From Chaunax sp. Z400 (taxonomy: Eukaryota; Chordata; Actinopteri; Lophiiformes; Chaunacidae): a DNA stretch of 64,000 nucleotides. Shown here one piece after another: positions 62,495 to 64,000 of the stretch (within the stretch, counting starts at the first letter, position 1; the number at the start of each line of letters is the position of its first letter). The stretch is taken from assembly GCA_037577475.1 (NCBI GenBank), contig CM075184.1:13960094-14024093 (forward strand). The letters are read 5' to 3'. Under the pieces are notes generated by a model. The model made no database searches. It was not told where the DNA came from and saw only the letters and a list, made by a program, of their open reading frames with translations. The position numbers were made by a program, and so were the translations under genes.

Positions 62495-62528
62495 CTGTGT
62501 GTGTGTGTGTGTGTGAGTATGTGTGTGT
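62495..62528. repeat. (GT)n microsatellite
   Basis: Interrupted GT dinucleotide run. Confidence 0.9.
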
Positions 62529-63486
62529 GTAGGTACTTAAGTTTTATAGACCGAATGGCTGCCTGCTGCCATTGAAGGATAAAAGGTCCACAACTGTCTG
62601 GAGTTTACAGTAGCATAGGAAGTGCAGTGGCCTTCAGGCAGGCACACTAATCGTGCGTGAGTGAGCCTCTTTAAATCTCAATGACTCTCTGCCTTCGGTC
62701 CCATCAGTCTGCCTCACTACTTTGTTTATCTCTCTTTTTCTGTTTCTGCTATAAGAGTGGGTCAGTTTCTAAAATCTCACAACCCCTTTTAATGGAATCC
62801 CATTGCTGAATGTTGGGTTGAAAGCTCTTTAAGCCAGTAAAGTGTCTGTGAGGTTTAGATGATTGCAGAGTAACACGCAAGCATGCAAGCTCAAATCCTG
62901 TTCCACCACCAAATTCAGACAAACCTCCAGCTCCAGTCTGAGAGTCTCGCTATGTTCCTGCCTCATCCAGCATAAACTCACAGTGACATTATCACCAGTC
63001 TCATTGCTGTGTTTTTTCTACACTGTTGTCCCAATACCAACTACTTGTTACTTATCATAGAAATAACGAAAGAAAAGTAATTGTTTTAGTAGGTTTGTGT
63101 TAGTCAGCTTCTTGTGGTGTGTTGGTTTTTTAACCTTACTTGTTCACACATGGTGGATCTACAGCTTATTCATTTTGAGGATTTACTATTTATCTGAACA
63201 AAATACAATATGTCAGTGTTGGGAAATTTTGTCGTGCAACTCGCACATCATTTCATTGTCTGAGGATAAACAGTTGTTCAGTAAGTTGTTTCCAATCCCT
63301 CCTAAGCAGGACGGGTATATTGCTATGTGATTCATAATCCTATTGTATCTGAGGAACCTCTTGAAGTGATAGCACAGGAGGTTAAATCCAAAATTTATGA
63401 TAGTTTCCACTATTACTGAAGAGACATCTGCCTACACACAGTGTCTGTTCTCAGTACTCTAAAAGCATTCCTGGAGAGAGAATAGT

Positions 63487-63523
<37 letters not shown>
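63487..63523. repeat. (GT)n microsatellite
   Basis: Near-perfect TG dinucleotide run of about 36 bases near the right edge. Confidence 0.95.
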
Positions 63524-63526
<3 letters not shown>

Positions 63527-64000
63527 ATTCTGTTTTGAAATGATGTGACTATATCTATGCTGGGAGGATGGATCATGTCTAAGGTCAGTCTATTCTTAGC
63601 ACCTTTTTAGACTGGGTTTATCTTTTGCTTTCTAAATTCCATGATAATTACTGATCTCTAGGGATGGAGCCTCACAACATTAGCCTCAACTATAAATAAC
63701 TATCTAACAAACACACAAGCACACGCGTCACTTTTTTTTGATCACCCACTATCCAGAGCACAAACTGTTTCATATTTTTTGAGCTTATGATGCGTTCACA
63801 CCGAACACGAGAATTTTTCTTCTACTCACTTTAATTTACTCGCTTTACTTGCACAGATGTCACCGTATGATCATTTGAGTAGCTTATTCTCTTGTCACTT
63901 GTGGGTGTAACGTGACCAATACCAACAATGTTAGTTTCCACCTCCACCTCCATTTCCTCCCATCATCAAATGACTGAACTAACACAATTGCTGACTTGTA

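Larger units (their letters stand above)
57747..64000. other. 5' flank of fgf7 and right edge
   Basis: No gene is recognised. The fgf7 promoter should lie in the left part, but I see no decisive element. A region at about 59870-60330 has LINE-like character that I cannot assign. There is a direct repeat pair at 61833-61895 and 61998-62056, a repeat copy at 62335-62462, and (GT)n tracts at about 62495-62528 and 63487-63523. Confidence 0.5.

Overview
This is a eukaryotic, almost certainly teleost fish, nuclear window. Seven vertebrate protein-coding genes are present as multi-exon genes with GT-AG introns, and the introns and spacers carry fish-type repeats: an L2-type LINE, a decayed Tc1-like transposon, short dispersed retroelement tails, (TA)n/(CA)n tracts and hairpin-type elements. 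I rebuilt exon chains by translating on both strands, matching splice sites and codon phase, and comparing with vertebrate proteins I know. The species cannot be named from the sequence.

Layout, left to right. bloc1s6/pallidin (minus, 1445-4878) and slc30a4/ZnT4 (plus, 5745-11604) are divergent and share a short intergenic promoter with two E-boxes. After a 5 kb spacer, the small complex IV subunit gene coxfa4l3 (C15orf48/NMES1; minus, 16876-17963) carries a conserved miR-147 hairpin in its 3' UTR. afg2b (spata5l1; minus, 18448-23310) lies just upstream of it in the same orientation. nnt (plus, 25402-40053, 21 coding exons) is head-to-head with afg2b and tail-to-tail with dtwd1 (minus, 40714-42899). 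A 10 kb gene-poor stretch with one orphan exon candidate follows, then fgf7 (minus, 52998-57746). The last 6 kb hold only repeats and unexplained sequence.

The order and relative strands of bloc1s6, slc30a4, coxfa4l3 and afg2b are those of human 15q21.1, and fgf7-dtwd1 match 15q21.2. nnt is the exception. In human it lies next to FGF10 on 5p12, so this window seems to keep an older FGF7/10 block arrangement.

The genes do not form one pathway, but several touch organelle biology: lysosome-related organelle biogenesis (bloc1s6), endolysosomal zinc loading (slc30a4), the respiratory chain (coxfa4l3) and mitochondrial NADPH (nnt). afg2b serves ribosome maturation, dtwd1 tRNA modification and fgf7 epithelial signalling. 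I found no CRISPR array, prokaryotic system or clearly new multi-gene system. The items most worth checking are a perfect 41-bp inverted repeat flanking the last slc30a4 exon, the miR-147/coxfa4l3 dual locus, the nnt synteny, a Tyr-to-Trp change in the nnt NADP(H) domain, the orphan exon at 45816-45935 and a family of hairpin repeats.
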